DNA of 64,000 nt from Phycisphaerae bacterium (lineage in GTDB: Bacteria; Planctomycetota; Phycisphaerae; Phycisphaerales; SM1A02), in contig JAEUIT010000021.1 of the NCBI GenBank assembly GCA_016795035.1, positions 55,880-119,879 of the forward strand. Reading direction: 5' to 3'. Position 1 is the stretch's first letter. The number at the start of each line of letters is the position of its first letter. This document shows positions 9,435-19,055 of this stretch, in pieces. A model generated the notes under the pieces. That model saw only the letters and a program-made list of their open reading frames with translations, did no database searches and had not been told where the DNA came from. The position numbers were made by a program, and so were the translations under genes.

Positions 9435-11333
9435 ATGATCCAGATCCGCACGCCAAACTCGAACTCAGGCGGGGACTCGCACGAGCACTCGCACGACTAC
9501 GCGATTCCGTTGCACGGAGCGCACAACCCGTCGTCAACGTCGCAAGGCACCACGCCCGGCTCCTTCGCGCTTCGCGCGAATATCGGCGGACCGCTGACCT
9601 TCGCGTCGCCGGATACGCCCGGCATGCCTCCGCCGAGCGACAAGACCGCGTGGGACTTCCTCCCGGAAGGGTGGCGCCTCGAGCGCGTGGCCTCGCGCGA
9701 CGTGGGATGCGCCGGGCATAACAAGGGCGCGATCGGCGAGTTCGTCCGCTGCGTGGCGCCGGCGGGCTTCGCACCGATCACGCAGCTTGAGCACGCGCGG
9801 CTTGGACTCGTCACGAAGGAAATGCGCCGCGTCGCCGAGCGCGAAGGGCACTTGACGCCTGAAGACGTGCGCGACGAAGTCGCCGCGGGCCGCATGGTGA
9901 TCCCCGCGAACAAGACGCACCTCGGCTATCAGCTCGATCCGATGGCGATCGGCCGCGCCTCGAAGACGAAGATCAACGCGAACATGGGCGCGTCGCCGGT
10001 GTCGAGCTCGACCGACGAAGAGGTCGAGAAACTCCGCTGGGCCGAGCGCTGGGGCGCCGACACCGTGATGGACCTGTCGACCGGCGGCAACCTGGACGCC
10101 ACGCGCGACGCGATCTGCCGCAACTCCACCGTGCCGATCGGAACGGTGCCGATCTATTCGATGATCATCGGCCGCAAGATCGAGGATCTCGACGAGCGCA
10201 TCGTGCTCGACACGCTTGAGCACCAGGCGTCGCAGGGCGTCGATTACTTCACGATTCACGCGGGCGTCCTGCGCGAGCACCTGCCCTTCATCAAGAATCG
10301 CCTCATCGGCATCGTGTCGCGCGGCGGATCGCTGCTCGCGAAGTGGATGCTCGTCCACAATCGCCAGAACTTGATGTACACGATGTGGGAAGACATCTGC
10401 GACGTCATGCGCCGCCACGACGTCACGTTCTCGATCGGCGACGGCCTTCGCCCCGGCGGCCTCGCCGACGCGACCGACGCCGCGCAGCTCGCCGAGCTCG
10501 AAACCCTCGGGGAACTCACCGAGCGCGCGTGGCGCAAGGGCGTGCAGGTGATGATCGAAGGCCCCGGCCACGTGCCGTTCGACCAGATCGAGTTCAACAT
10601 GAAGCTCGAGCGCCGACTTTGCCACGGCGCGCCCTTCTACGTGCTTGGCCCGCTCGTCACCGACATCTTCCCCGGCTACGACCACATCACGAGCTGCATC
10701 GGCGCGACCGCTGCCGCGTACCACGGCGCAAGCATGCTGTGTTATGTCACGCCGAAGGAGCACCTCGGTCTTCCGAAGCGCGACGACGTGAAGCAGGGCT
10801 GCATCGCCTACAAGATCGCGGCGCACGCGGCCGACGTCGCGCTCGGCATTCCCGGCGCGCGCGATCGCGACGACGAACTGACGAAGGCGCGCGCCGCGCT
10901 CAACTGGCAGAAGCACTTCGAGCTTTCGTTCGATCCCGACACCGCCCGCGCGTACCACGACGAGGACCTCGACGTCGACACCGACTTCTGCGCGATGTGT
11001 GGCCACGACTGGTGCTCGGTGCGCATCTCGAAGGAGATCGTCGAGTTCGCGTCGGGCAAGAGCGAGGACTACGCCTGGCAGAAGCCGACGCGATCCGCGG
11101 CGCTCACGCCCGAGCAACAGGAGATCCTCGCGAAACGCGGAGTGCTCTCGCCGGACGAGATTCACCGCCTCGCGAGCAAGACGAAGAAGGCCGTCGGCGC
11201 CACCGAAGGGAAGGCCAGTTGCCACAGCGACTACGTCGATCCCGAGACCGCCAAGGCCGTGCAGTCGACGAAGCTCGTGCAGCTGAACACCGCCCCGGCC
11301 CACAACCTTCCGTCGCACGACCCGATTGTGTGA
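9435..11333 (+). CDS. thiC: Phosphomethylpyrimidine synthase ThiC
   Basis: A 632-residue radical-SAM enzyme converting aminoimidazole ribotide to HMP-phosphate in thiamine synthesis. The start at 9435 has a good AGGAG at 9424-9428. The N-terminal domain is followed by conserved blocks [31 protein letters not shown] and GDGLRPG. The C-terminal 4Fe-4S motif CAMCGHDWC (CX2CX4C) is present, where the unusual ThiC cluster binds. The C-terminus extends some 70-90 residues past the usual end, with a Lys/Ser-rich tail. The upstream TPP riboswitch confirms the role. Unlike most of the window, the gene has no CTGCAACG motif. Confidence 0.98.
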   Translation: MIQIRTPNSNSGGDSHEHSHDYAIPLHGAHNPSSTSQGTTPGSFALRANIGGPLTFASPDTPGMPPPSDKTAWDFLPEGWRLERVASRDVGCAGHNKGAIGEFVRCVAPAGFAPITQLEHARLGLVTKEMRRVAEREGHLTPEDVRDEVAAGRMVIPANKTHLGYQLDPMAIGRASKTKINANMGASPVSSSTDEEVEKLRWAERWGADTVMDLSTGGNLDATRDAICRNSTVPIGTVPIYSMIIGRKIEDLDERIVLDTLEHQASQGVDYFTIHAGVLREHLPFIKNRLIGIVSRGGSLLAKWMLVHNRQNLMYTMWEDICDVMRRHDVTFSIGDGLRPGGLADATDAAQLAELETLGELTERAWRKGVQVMIEGPGHVPFDQIEFNMKLERRLCHGAPFYVLGPLVTDIFPGYDHITSCIGATAAAYHGASMLCYVTPKEHLGLPKRDDVKQGCIAYKIAAHAADVALGIPGARDRDDELTKARAALNWQKHFELSFDPDTARAYHDEDLDVDTDFCAMCGHDWCSVRISKEIVEFASGKSEDYAWQKPTRSAALTPEQQEILAKRGVLSPDEIHRLASKTKKAVGATEGKASCHSDYVDPETAKAVQSTKLVQLNTAPAHNLPSHDPIV

Positions 11334-11351
11334 GCGGGTCCGCTGGATAGG

Positions 11352-11789
11352 ATGCCGTCGATGTCGCGCGTGACGAAAGGCCCCGTCGACCAGTCTGGCT
11401 CCGGCCAGGCTGCAACGTCGACCGGGGCCGCGTCGGATGGCGACGCGCAGCTCCTTTCCGCGCCTCCGATGCGATATCAGTCGGAGTACGTGTGGATCAT
11501 CTTCTTCTCGAGCATGGACATCATGCTCACGTGGGCGATCCTGCGCCGCGGCGGAGAGGAAGTGAATCCGATGGCGCGGCTCGTCATCGAGTGGTGGGGA
11601 CTCAACGGCGCGATTGCGTTCAAGTTCGCGCTCATGCTCTTTGTGATCGTCTCGTGCGAGATCGTCGGTCGCCGCCGCGACCCGACCGGTCGCCGTCTTG
11701 CGCGCGTCGCGGTGATCATCGCGGCGTCGCCGGTCGTCTACTCGCTCGGACTTCTCGTCGATCACGTGCTCCTGCGCCCGACGTCGTGA
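11352..11789 (+). CDS. Small multi-spanning membrane protein, DUF5658-like
   Basis: A 145-residue protein with a hydrophilic N-terminal 40 residues, then three hydrophobic segments (about 46-63, 83-103 and 116-136). The arrangement SSMDIMLTWAILRRGGEEVNPM resembles DUF5658 membrane proteins, where an Asp in helix 1 precedes a conserved E-x-NP turn. Function unknown for the family. It begins 18 bases after thiC and may be cotranscribed. DUF assignment is from motif resemblance only. Confidence 0.7.
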   Translation: MPSMSRVTKGPVDQSGSGQAATSTGAASDGDAQLLSAPPMRYQSEYVWIIFFSSMDIMLTWAILRRGGEEVNPMARLVIEWWGLNGAIAFKFALMLFVIVSCEIVGRRRDPTGRRLARVAVIIAASPVVYSLGLLVDHVLLRPTS

Positions 11790-11829
11790 ACGCGACGCCT
11801 CGGCCGCCCTCACCCTCCACGGCAACGCC

Positions 11830-13101
11830 ATGCAACGCATGACCCTCATTCTCGCGCGTCTTGTCCCGCTCGCGGCAGTTCGCGGACTTCTCACGGCGCT
11901 CGTCGTTTCCGTGGTCGTCGTTGCAGGCGCCCGCGCCGACGAGCCGGTGCATGTCGCCGTACTCTCGGACGGCGTGGCGCTCGGCCAAGGTCCGCTCGCG
12001 AAGCTCGACGCGTGGCCGATCCAGCTCTCGCGGATGCTGGGCAAGGGCTACCTCGTCAGCAACTTCTCGCGGGGCTCCATGAGCCTCAGCGCGCGAAGCG
12101 ACCGCTACGCGATGACGTTGCCCGAGTGGTCGAAGCTACGTGAGTTCCAGCCGAGCATCGTGCTGGTCGGGCTCGGCGCGAGCGACGCCGTCGACTCGTC
12201 CTTCAAGGCGGGACCGCATATCGCGGACGGCCTCGACGCGATCATCGCCGGGCTGAAGGCGCTGCCGGGAAATCCCAAGATCTACCTCTGCCTGCCGCCG
12301 CCCGCCGCGGCGGATTGGCGCCGAGCGGGAACCTACAACGTCGCGATCGAAGAGGTCCTGAAGGTCATCAACGCGGCGGGCGTCCGTCACGACATTCCGG
12401 TGATCGACACCCGCACGCCGGTGAGCGGCAACGACGAGCACCTCGTCTCCGGGTTCTTGCCCGACACGCAGGCCAGCCAGCGCATCGCGCGCGCGGTGGC
12501 TGCAACGCTGAGCGGGAAGGAGCCCGACGCCGACGTGGGGCCCTATCGCGGCACCGGGCCGGCGGGCGGTCTCGTTCCAACGACGTTCGTGCGCGCGGGC
12601 GCGAACGAGCGGGCGCTCGGCGGAGAAGGCTGGCAGACGAAGGACGGCGAGCTGCGTCGAATCGGATCCGGCGTGAAGGGATTGCTCGCGCCGATCGACA
12701 CCGGAACCGGCGACTTCCGCATGAAGGCGACGATTCGCATCGATCCCTCGAGCAAGTCCGTGCCCCGCTTCGGCCTCGACCAGAATTGGCTCTGGATGGA
12801 GACGACGAAGGGGCTCGTGGCCGCCGAAGGTCCGCTCTACCGAACGAAGCCCGTGATCATCAAGGCGGCTGGCGCTGCGAAGCGCGGCGAGTGGTTCGAC
12901 GTCGAGATTCGACGCAGCGGCATGGACCTCGAGTTCGTTGCGGGCGGCGAGGCGATCGTGACGACGCTTGCGCCGCGACAGCGCTTCGGTCTCTTCATCT
13001 TCGATTCGAATGGCGCGGACGTCGCGCTCAAGGATTGGATCGTCGAAGTGGAGCCCTCGCAGGCGCCGTCGCCTATTTCCGTCCCCGCGACGAAGCCATG
13101 A
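11830..13101 (+). CDS. Exported SGNH-hydrolase-like protein with degenerate active site
   Basis: 423 residues with a long N-terminal hydrophobic signal segment (about residues 5-36). Residues 40-230 follow the SGNH/GDSL fold (VHVAVLSDGVALG, SRGSMSLSAR, VLVGLGASDAVDS, KIYLCLPPP). However, the block I Ser is replaced (SDG for GDS) and the block V region lacks the Asp-x-x-His pair (LPDTQASQRIA). Residues 260-410 form a beta-sandwich resembling LamG/concanavalin-type modules (DFRMKATIRI, FGLFIFDSNGADVALKDW). It is probably a non-catalytic carbohydrate-binding relative, or an enzyme with displaced catalytic residues. Its 3' end overlaps the convergent peptidase gene by 29 bases. Confidence 0.7.
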   Translation: MQRMTLILARLVPLAAVRGLLTALVVSVVVVAGARADEPVHVAVLSDGVALGQGPLAKLDAWPIQLSRMLGKGYLVSNFSRGSMSLSARSDRYAMTLPEWSKLREFQPSIVLVGLGASDAVDSSFKAGPHIADGLDAIIAGLKALPGNPKIYLCLPPPAAADWRRAGTYNVAIEEVLKVINAAGVRHDIPVIDTRTPVSGNDEHLVSGFLPDTQASQRIARAVAATLSGKEPDADVGPYRGTGPAGGLVPTTFVRAGANERALGGEGWQTKDGELRRIGSGVKGLLAPIDTGTGDFRMKATIRIDPSSKSVPRFGLDQNWLWMETTKGLVAAEGPLYRTKPVIIKAAGAAKRGEWFDVEIRRSGMDLEFVAGGEAIVTTLAPRQRFGLFIFDSNGADVALKDWIVEVEPSQAPSPISVPATKP

Positions 13102-14335
13102 GCTTCTCGATCTCCGTGGCCGTCTTCGCGATCATCGACGACAGCACGGTCGACTTGCCCTTGCCGATAAGGACGTCGTCCTCGATGCGCACGCCGAGGC
13201 GCTCCTCTGGGATGTAGATGCCGGGCTCGATCGTGATCACGGCGCCTTCCGGCAATCCACCTTCGGGCGTGATGTCGTGCGTCTCGAGGCCGAGGTGATG
13301 GCCAGCGCCGTGGATGAAGTAGTCGCCGTAGCCCTTCTTGTTGATGACGTCGCGACACGCCTTGTCGACGTCCATCAGCGTTGCACCCACCTTTGCGGCG
13401 GCGGTGCCGGCGAGGAGCGAGTCGAGCACGATGTCGTAGATCTCGCGCTGCCGCTTCGTGAACTTGCCGTTGATCGGATAGGTGCGCGTGACGTCGGCGG
13501 AGTAGCCCCCGAACGCGGCGCCGGAATCGATGCAGATCAAGTCACCGTCGACGAGCATCTGGTCGTTCGCGTGATAGTGCAGCACGGTCGCGTTGAGGCC
13601 GGCGCCGGCGATCGTGCGATACGCCGTCGAGCGCGCGCCGTTCGTCTTGTAGGCGTGCTCCATCGCCTCCTGCACGTCAAACTCGGTGATGCCGGGCCGG
13701 AGCGTCGCGAGCGCGGCTTCATAGCCCTTCGCGGAAATCTCGACCGCATGGCGCATCACGGCGACTTCCGCCTTCGACTTCTTCGCGCGCATCTCGGCCA
13801 GCACGGACGTGCGATCATCCATCGAGCAGCCGGGAATGCGCTCCATGATCGCGCGGAAGAGCGCGAGATCGGGCGACACGGGCGCGGTGTACGCCGAGAA
13901 GGGATGCAGGCACGAGAAGCGCTTCGCACGCTTCGCCGCTTCCGTTACGAAGCGCGGCATCGCCGTCGTGCGCATGATCGTCGAGACGCCGTAGCGCTCG
14001 CGCAGCTTCGACGAGATCGTGTCGCGGAAGCCGTCCCACTTCTCGATCTCGGGATTGAGCGGGCGGAGGAAGAGGATCGCGCGTCGGGCTTCGACGGGAT
14101 TCGTCGGGTCGAGAAGAAGGACCGCGCCGGCCTCGTCGGTGATGCCGGTGAGATATTCGAAGTGGGGATGCGGGCGCCACGCGTGATGGAGGTTCGCGTC
14201 GGCCTCGCCGGCGAAGACGACGCCGATCGAGCCCTTGATTGCGCTCAACACGTTCGCACGGCGCGCGGCATATTCAGGGAGCGGAATCGTCGGCTCGTTC
14301 GAGCTCGCCTTCGGAGATTCGGTCGCGGTGGGCAT
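13073..14335 (-). CDS. pepP: Xaa-Pro aminopeptidase (M24B metallopeptidase)
   Basis: 420 residues, with an N-terminal creatinase-like domain (about 20-190) and a C-terminal pita-bread domain. All five dinuclear metal ligands of family M24 are visible: Asp in CIDSGA, Asp in SADVTRTYP, His in HGAGHHLGLETHD, Glu in ITIEPGIYI and Glu in GVRIEDDVLI. It removes N-terminal residues preceding proline, probably in the cytoplasm, since no signal peptide is present. It is transcribed in the same direction as the large secreted gene 38 bases upstream and may share its message. Confidence 0.92.
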   Translation of the reverse strand: MPTATESPKASSNEPTIPLPEYAARRANVLSAIKGSIGVVFAGEADANLHHAWRPHPHFEYLTGITDEAGAVLLLDPTNPVEARRAILFLRPLNPEIEKWDGFRDTISSKLRERYGVSTIMRTTAMPRFVTEAAKRAKRFSCLHPFSAYTAPVSPDLALFRAIMERIPGCSMDDRTSVLAEMRAKKSKAEVAVMRHAVEISAKGYEAALATLRPGITEFDVQEAMEHAYKTNGARSTAYRTIAGAGLNATVLHYHANDQMLVDGDLICIDSGAAFGGYSADVTRTYPINGKFTKRQREIYDIVLDSLLAGTAAAKVGATLMDVDKACRDVINKKGYGDYFIHGAGHHLGLETHDITPEGGLPEGAVITIEPGIYIPEERLGVRIEDDVLIGKGKSTVLSSMIAKTATEIEKLMASSRGRK

Positions 14336-14373
14336 CGACGCAGAATACCGGCTCGCGACGCGTCATCGGTCGC

Positions 14374-16866
14374 TCACGACCACGCGCCGAGCACCGCCGC
14401 AAGGTCGCCGCCGCCGACGAGGCCATCGCCGTCGAGATCGGCAGTCGGGCTCGCCTGTCCCCACTCGCCGATCAGGATTGCCAGATCGGCCGCGTCGATG
14501 AGGCCGTCGCAGTTGAGGTCGCAGCTTCCGGCCGGCTTGCCGAAGACCTCGAGGTACGTGTCGGCGGGCGTCGAGTCGTAGTAGCCGATTCCTCCGGCCA
14601 CGAAGAGCGATCCGTCGGCGAGCGCGCCGGCCGCCCATGCCGCCGTCGAATAGCCCTTCATCGGAAGGTCGACGCCCTTCCACGTCTTCGTGATCGGATT
14701 CCACAGGAGCGCGATGGGTTCGTTGACGGCGCCGAAGTAGTGGTAGCCGGCTGCAACGACGTGATTCGCGTCCGACGCGGCGATGCCGAAGAGCATGTTC
14801 CAGCCTGCGCCGGGACTCGGCGCCGGCACGTGCTCCCACGCGGTGCCGTCGAAGTGCATCGTGAGCGGCTGGTGCCCGGACTCGGGCATGAAGAGGTCGC
14901 CGCAGACCCAGATGTCATTCGCGCTGACGGCGAACATGTCGTAGATGGTCGGGTTCGTCTCGGGCTGGGGCACGTTCGGGACCTTCGTCCACGTTGCACC
15001 GTCGAAGTGGAAGATCGTCGCCTCCCAGTCGTTGCCGTTCGGCAACATGGCACCTGCGGCGTAGACGTTGTCGGGCGCGATGGCCTCCACCGTCCACAGT
15101 TGACGATTCATCATGTTCGCCTGAGGCGGAAGCGAGACGTCCGTCCACGACAAGCCGTCCCAGCGCATGCAGAGGAATTGCGTCGCGTCGGCTTGGTAGC
15201 CGCAGACGTACACCGCGTCGGCGGCTGCAACGGCGATGTCATTGACCGAGCGGCCCGCCGGCGGCTGCGGCATCGGCACGACGGTCCACGCGCGGCCGTC
15301 CCACCGAACGCTCGAGATGTGCGTGACGCCATCGACGACGTAGTTGCCGCAGGCCCAGACATCGTTGGGCGAAAGCGCCGACACGCCCTCGAGGAAGATC
15401 GGCATTCCTGCGATCGTGGGCGTCGGCGTGACCGTCCATGCGGAACCGTCGAAGTGCGCCGCGAAGCCCGCGGCGCCGACCATCCAGATGTCGTCGTCGG
15501 CGATCACTTCGACGCCGCGCACCGTGATCGGCATGTCCGAATCCGGCGCGGTCGGCGTCGTCCACGTGGCGCAGTTCGCGAGCGGCGGGGGCGGATCGTT
15601 GCTTCCCGGCGCGGGCGGCACCGGGCAGCGCCCGCCTGCAACGTCGATCTCGGCAACGACGAGCGCGTGCGACGAGCCGGTCGGCGAGCTCGGATCGGTC
15701 ATGAGCGCGCGGAAGACGAGCGACGTGCCCGACAGCGCACGGTGATTGAAGTCGAAGGAGAGGACCGTTCGCCCGTTGACGACGTCGCCGGTGCGCACGA
15801 TCTCGAAGGGCGCACCGTCGCCGATCCGGCCGACAAGCACGCCACCGCTCGGCGAAAGCGGCGAGCCGAAGGTCGCCACGAAGACCGCGAGATCGCCGTC
15901 GACGGCGACCGCGCCGAAGTTCGTCATGGCCCCGCCGTGCGGAGCGAGGTCCCCGTCGATCGCAAGCTTCGTGACCGCCGTCGAGCCGACGGGCGCGGCG
16001 AAGACGCCGACGCGCCCGCCGAACCCGATGAAGCCGCTCTTCCCCGTGAAGACCACGCGCGCGTCGTCGGTGTCGCACGCGAACATGAAGTCGAATTTCG
16101 TCGTTGCAGTCCCGGGCATCGTCGTGTTCCAGTTCGCGACGAGCGCGATCTGGTTGGTGAGCGAATCCCAGACGTACGTGCCGCCGGCGGTTCCGCCAGG
16201 CTTGTTGCAGAGGGCGGTGAACGCCATGCGGTCGTTGCCCATCGCGGGGATGCCGGGCTCGGTCTTGATGAACGTGCCGCCGCCCGGGGCCGCGGTGCCG
16301 TTCGAGTAGACCTTCGCGGGCGTCGGATTCGCGTACTCCACGAACCACGGCACTTCGAAGCCTGCCTTCGCGACGAACGCCGCGCCGCTCGCCCCCATGG
16401 ACGGGCGCGGATACGGCGACGGGAATCCGTTGTGCGCATCGACGAGCGTCACGATCGTCGTCCCGTCCGACCAGTAGAGCCCGTCGGCGTCGATGGTGTT
16501 GCCGCCGGTGAACACCACGTTGCCGTCGCGCGTGGCTGGGTTCTGCAGCGCGCGGAAGTAGGTCATGTACGTCTCGTTCGGGACGACGTCGTTCTGGTCG
16601 ACCATGCGCGCGAACGGCGCGGAGAGATCGGCCGGCACCATGTAGATGCCGGTGAGACCGGCCGCGGTCCAGTCGCCGAGGAACGCGATGTCCGCCCCCG
16701 TCTGGTCCGCCCAGAGCGCGGGCGTGTCGCCGATCGGTCGTATCGACGTCGTCGCGTCGGCGACGGTCGTGAAGCACACCGACTGTGCGGCGGAAACCCC
16801 GGTGAGGGCGGCTGAGACGGTGGCTGCAACGCAGAATGCGGCGTGCGTTCGACGCGCGGTGTGCAT
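14374..16866 (-). CDS. Large secreted protein with Kelch-like repeats and dockerin-like tail
   Basis: 830 residues. The signal peptide is MHTARRTHAAFCVAATVSAA, with cleavage likely after VSA-A. The first half is a beta-rich domain found in many Phycisphaerae exported proteins (repeated FTGG, GRVGVFAAP and DGDLAVFVA strands). The second half has about seven repeats of the type W-DG-x-SW, then NDVWACG (HFDGSAWTV, VRWDGRAWTV, MRWDGLSWTD, FHFDGATWTK), a Kelch/propeller-like pattern. The C-terminus carries two dockerin-like loops (DLNCDGLIDAADLAILIGEWG and a second ending AVLGAWS). Extracellular role unknown. Confidence 0.82.
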   Translation of the reverse strand: MHTARRTHAAFCVAATVSAALTGVSAAQSVCFTTVADATTSIRPIGDTPALWADQTGADIAFLGDWTAAGLTGIYMVPADLSAPFARMVDQNDVVPNETYMTYFRALQNPATRDGNVVFTGGNTIDADGLYWSDGTTIVTLVDAHNGFPSPYPRPSMGASGAAFVAKAGFEVPWFVEYANPTPAKVYSNGTAAPGGGTFIKTEPGIPAMGNDRMAFTALCNKPGGTAGGTYVWDSLTNQIALVANWNTTMPGTATTKFDFMFACDTDDARVVFTGKSGFIGFGGRVGVFAAPVGSTAVTKLAIDGDLAPHGGAMTNFGAVAVDGDLAVFVATFGSPLSPSGGVLVGRIGDGAPFEIVRTGDVVNGRTVLSFDFNHRALSGTSLVFRALMTDPSSPTGSSHALVVAEIDVAGGRCPVPPAPGSNDPPPPLANCATWTTPTAPDSDMPITVRGVEVIADDDIWMVGAAGFAAHFDGSAWTVTPTPTIAGMPIFLEGVSALSPNDVWACGNYVVDGVTHISSVRWDGRAWTVVPMPQPPAGRSVNDIAVAAADAVYVCGYQADATQFLCMRWDGLSWTDVSLPPQANMMNRQLWTVEAIAPDNVYAAGAMLPNGNDWEATIFHFDGATWTKVPNVPQPETNPTIYDMFAVSANDIWVCGDLFMPESGHQPLTMHFDGTAWEHVPAPSPGAGWNMLFGIAASDANHVVAAGYHYFGAVNEPIALLWNPITKTWKGVDLPMKGYSTAAWAAGALADGSLFVAGGIGYYDSTPADTYLEVFGKPAGSCDLNCDGLIDAADLAILIGEWGQASPTADLDGDGLVGGGDLAAVLGAWS

Positions 16867-16961
16867 GGTCTACTCCAGTGGGCTGCCGGAACTCCGGCGT
16901 CGGGCGGAGGGACGTGCACGCGCGGAGATACGCGCCGCGGCCGAAAATCGCGGCAATCGCG

Positions 16962-17717
16962 TCAGATCTCGATGACGAGCTCGGGCCGAAAGCCCGTCTC
17001 TTCCCTGGTGTAACCGCGCTGGTTCGCGACGACCCGAGTGCGGCCGAGCATGAAGTCGACCGACCAATGCGTGTGTCCGTGGATCCAGAGCGCGGCGCCG
17101 CTTTCGGCGACGAACGCGTCGAGCGGGCTCGCGAACGCCGGGCTGAGCGAATCGGCACGGTGCTGCGGCGCGAGCGACTCGCGGCTGATCGCGTGGTGCG
17201 TCACGACGACTGTCTTCCCCGACGCCGGCCGCGCGAGCTCGGTCGCGAGCCACGCCTTCGTCGTTGCATGCAGCGTCGCCATGTCGTGCGGGCGGATCCA
17301 GCGCGGCGCGGGCTCGTCGAGGTCGCGCACCTTGATCTGCCGGTGATCGGAGAGCATCGCGCTGGCGTCGATCATCGACAGGGCGGGATCGCCGAGCAGG
17401 GCGTAGTCGGTCCAGAGCGTCGCGCCGAGAAAGCGCACGTCGCCGATCGAAACCGCGTTGCACTCGAGGAGGTCGATGCCGAGCGACGTCGCGACCTCGC
17501 GGGCCCGGCGATAGAACGCGGGCAGCTCGCGGCCGTAGCACTCGTGGTTGCCGATGACGTAAACGATGCGCTCGTCGCGGAACGTCTCGCGCGCCCACGT
17601 GAGACCTTGCGTGCCGACCGCAACGTCGCCCGCGAGCACGACGACATCGGCCTTGACTGACGGCGGTCCGAACGCGCGGAACTCGAGGTGAACGTCGCTC
17701 AGGATCCGAACGCGCAT
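16962..17717 (-). CDS. Calcineurin-like metallophosphoesterase
   Basis: 251 residues carrying the full phosphoesterase motif set: DVH at residues 8-10, GD in VVLAGDVA, GNHE in YVIGNHECYG, HH in VVVTHHAIS and GHTH in WIHGHTHWS. These residues bind the two catalytic metals. The protein is cytoplasmic (no signal) and close in length to uncharacterised planctomycete and proteobacterial phosphoesterases. Substrate unknown. It sits 16 bases downstream of phhA on the same strand and is likely cotranscribed, but this gives no clear functional hint. Confidence 0.9.
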   Translation of the reverse strand: MRVRILSDVHLEFRAFGPPSVKADVVVLAGDVAVGTQGLTWARETFRDERIVYVIGNHECYGRELPAFYRRAREVATSLGIDLLECNAVSIGDVRFLGATLWTDYALLGDPALSMIDASAMLSDHRQIKVRDLDEPAPRWIRPHDMATLHATTKAWLATELARPASGKTVVVTHHAISRESLAPQHRADSLSPAFASPLDAFVAESGAALWIHGHTHWSVDFMLGRTRVVANQRGYTREETGFRPELVIEI

Positions 17718-17733
17718 CGGCGCCTCCGTCGCA

Positions 17734-18597
17734 TCACGCGACGGCCGCGGGGCGCTTCTCGTTCAGCAACATGTTCGCGTACGAGTTCATCGAGTCGCGA
17801 AGCTGTTCGAAGCTCTCGAGCACGTAGAGGATCGGCTGATAGTGGTCGATCTCGAACGCCGTGTCGCACACCCGCGCCATGTCGAACGGGCGACGGTCGA
17901 CGTCCTTCGAGTTCAACGAGTGATGGCTTTCGCCCGGGCTCGAGATGAGACCCGAGCCATAGATCTTCACGCGGCCGTTCTCACGAATGAGGCCGAACTC
18001 GACGGTGAACCAGAAGAGCCGCGCGAGGCGCTCCGTGTGATGCGGATCGTTCGTCAGAAGCGCGGCCTTGCCGTAGGTCTGGAGGAAGTCCGCGAACACC
18101 GGATCCGCGTGCAGCGGCACGTGGCCGAAGATGTCGTGGAAGATGTCAGGCTCCGGCAGGTAGTCGATCGACTGCTTCGGCCGAATGACGATCGTGGTCG
18201 GGAACTCGCGGCGCGAGAGGCACGCGAAGAACGCCTTCGGCTTCAGGTACCCCGGCACGGCCCGGCTCTGCCAACCGGTGAGCGGCTTCAGGCGCTCATT
18301 GATCGATTCGACCGGCGGGATGCGCTCGCGACGGAGGTTGATGATCTTCGCGCCGCCCAAGTACGTCTGCGACGCGTTGTCGGCGAGATACGCCATTTGG
18401 CGATCGAAGAGCGTGGTCCAGGTTTCCTGGTTCTCGGGGGTGTAGCCCTCGTACCGCTGCTCGATGTAGAGCTGAGTCGGGTCGGTGAATCCGGGCTCGC
18501 CAAAGCGATCGGCGAATTCCTGGGCGCGACGTGCCTGGACGTCGTCGATCATCGCGTGATTCAGGCTGCCAGACATCGAAGCGTTCGGGTCCGCCAT
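17734..18597 (-). CDS. phhA: Phenylalanine-4-hydroxylase
   Basis: 287-residue monomeric aromatic amino acid hydroxylase, lacking the ACT regulatory domain of animal enzymes. The iron-binding 2-His-1-Glu triad is visible as the two His in PDIFHDIFGHVP and the Glu in FWFTVEFGL. The SGLISSPGE segment is typical of the pterin/substrate region. It converts phenylalanine to tyrosine using tetrahydropterin, Fe(II) and O2. Start is the ATG at 18597, the first convincing one. The aromatic biosynthesis genes aroDE and aroC lie a few kb away but on the other strand. Confidence 0.95.
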   Translation of the reverse strand: MADPNASMSGSLNHAMIDDVQARRAQEFADRFGEPGFTDPTQLYIEQRYEGYTPENQETWTTLFDRQMAYLADNASQTYLGGAKIINLRRERIPPVESINERLKPLTGWQSRAVPGYLKPKAFFACLSRREFPTTIVIRPKQSIDYLPEPDIFHDIFGHVPLHADPVFADFLQTYGKAALLTNDPHHTERLARLFWFTVEFGLIRENGRVKIYGSGLISSPGESHHSLNSKDVDRRPFDMARVCDTAFEIDHYQPILYVLESFEQLRDSMNSYANMLLNEKRPAAVA

Positions 18598-18740
18598 CTG
18601 GGGGAAACCTCCGTTCGTCGCATGCTATCGCCCGCGTCTCGGCGGCTCGACGCCGGAGGAGCGGAGTTTCCCTAGCGGCGACCGCAAACTTTTTTTCGCC
18701 GTTCTGAGAGACGCGACCGGAGCCCCCCGGAAGACGAGTG

Positions 18741-19055
18741 GATTCCGGTTCGGGGATCGGAATCTGGGTTGGCCCCCCGGACGCCTTCGGGCGTCCGCCT
18801 AGCACTCGGCTGCCGACGAGTCCCGCCAACCCACTACCCACGGACCGGCTGCGCCGCCCCACGGACGCATCGCAGGCGACGCAGCCGGTCCCGTCCATCA
18901 GACGACGACCGACTCTCCATCCCACTCTTCACTACCCGAACCGACGCCTGCCACCGACGTCGATTCGGCACTCTCCCGGACGGATGTCCGGGCATGTCCT
19001 TCAGAGGGAAGCGGCGGGCCGACACGTAACGCGTGTCGGCTCGTCGTTTCTTTTT
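18741..19055 (+). ncRNA. Candidate structured non-coding RNA ending in a terminator
   Basis: The 477-base gap between two minus-strand genes contains no protein gene but a succession of perfect inverted repeats. (1) GATTCCG 18741-18747 with CGGAATC 18758-18764. (2) An outer 8-bp stem, GGGTTGGC 18766-18773 with GCCAACCC 18825-18832, enclosing GGACGCC-TTCG-GGCGTCC at 18779-18796. (3) A 12-bp stem, GGACCGGCTGCG 18842-18853 with CGCAGCCGGTCC 18880-18891. (4) CCCGGAC-GGAT-GTCCGGG 18975-18992. (5) A terminator hairpin with T-tract at 19018-19055. The C(UUCG)G loop and the T-tract both point to + strand transcription. I could not match it to RNase P, tmRNA, SRP or 6S RNA. The rest of the gap, 18598-18740, presumably holds the phhA promoter plus a T7 run (18690-18696). 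Confidence 0.5.
19018..19055 (+). terminator. Rho-independent terminator
   Basis: Nine-base perfect stem GCCGACACG (19018-19026) / CGTGTCGGC (19032-19040), loop TAACG, followed by TCGTCGTTTCTTTTT to 19055. The T-rich side is only on the + strand, where no protein gene lies upstream, so it most likely ends the candidate RNA. On the minus strand the stem could still stall readthrough from the DUF2470-like gene. Confidence 0.75.

Noticed and set aside
9534..12044. Long open frame of more than 800 codons on the minus strand over thiC
   Set aside because: It is a shadow frame of a very G+C-rich gene: Arg/Ala/His/Asp-rich, no domain, and it crosses three genes on the other strand.
14239..16815. 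Long + strand open frame of about 850 codons opposite the Kelch-like secreted gene
   Set aside because: Composition is Arg/Val/Asp-rich without fold signal; the minus strand has signal peptide, repeats and dockerin-like tail.
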